Below, in pieces: positions 13,754 to 13,758 of a stretch of 13,758 nt of DNA. Location of the stretch: NCBI GenBank assembly GCA_964596115.1, contig CAZQRW010000049.1, positions 1 through 13,758 on the forward strand, in the 5' to 3' direction. Position 1 is the stretch's first letter. Each line of letters begins with the position of its first letter. A program made the position numbers and the translations under genes. The notes under the pieces were generated by a model. It saw nothing but the letters and a program-made list of their open reading frames with translations, did not search any database and was not told the origin of the DNA. The stretch comes from CAZQRW01 sp964596115 (GTDB lineage Bacteria; Hydrothermota; UBA3072; B12-G15).

Positions 13754-13758
13754 ATTAA

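Noticed and set aside
1..13758. Mobile elements, CRISPR arrays, defence systems or tRNA/rRNA genes
   Set aside because: No transposase, integrase, regularly spaced repeat, cas-like gene or cloverleaf-type sequence was seen; the content is metabolic and housekeeping.

Overview
The window is about 13.8 kb of AT-rich bacterial DNA with strong AGGAGG-type Shine-Dalgarno sites, tightly packed operons and no recognisable mobile element, CRISPR array, tRNA or rRNA. YidC carries a large domain between its first and second membrane segments, which points to a diderm (two-membrane) bacterium. The low GC, short leaders and mixed gene affinities would fit a thinly sampled candidate phylum, but the lineage cannot be fixed from sequence reading alone.

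Region 1 (1-4942, + strand) is a TCA-branch operon behind a perfect sigma-70-type promoter (TTGACA-N17-TATAAT). It encodes citrate synthase, the large and small subunits of an aconitase/isopropylmalate-isomerase-family hydro-lyase, NADP-type isocitrate dehydrogenase, and a zinc-ribbon plus TPR protein. The gene junctions are a 1-nt gap, an SD overlapping a stop codon, TAATG and ATGA. The first four products form a complete oxaloacetate + acetyl-CoA to 2-oxoglutarate pathway. The isomerase is the split LeuC/LeuD type rather than a one-chain aconitase, and its small subunit has a YLRT stretch resembling the loop of homoaconitases.

Region 2 (4943-6544, - strand) holds an FAD-dependent amine/amino-acid oxidoreductase of the DAO family and, downstream of it, a 68-residue helical protein with a CxxCC tail. 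Each has a plausible promoter and a good SD. A weak AT-rich dyad lies between this unit and the convergent TCA operon.

Region 3 (6545-8584) has a 325-nt spacer, a 439-residue protein with a hydrophobic N-terminus, a probable secreted beta domain and HEAT-like repeats, and then a 395-nt non-coding stretch. That stretch contains two promoter candidates and what looks like a decayed intergenic repeat.

Region 4 (8585-13753, + strand) is the conserved rpmH-rnpA-yidD-yidC-jag-mnmE cluster, followed by queA in place of the common mnmG. It links ribosome and tRNA maturation (L34, RNase P protein), membrane protein insertion (YidD, YidC), an RNA-binding KH/R3H protein, and two tRNA wobble-position modification enzymes (MnmE, QueA). 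The rnpA reading frame is broken by an apparent -1 shift in a T-rich stretch; both halves are recognisable RnpA sequence. The main points for a second look are this rnpA shift, the LeuCD-type presumed aconitase, the zinc-ribbon/TPR protein coupled to isocitrate dehydrogenase, and the HEAT-like protein.
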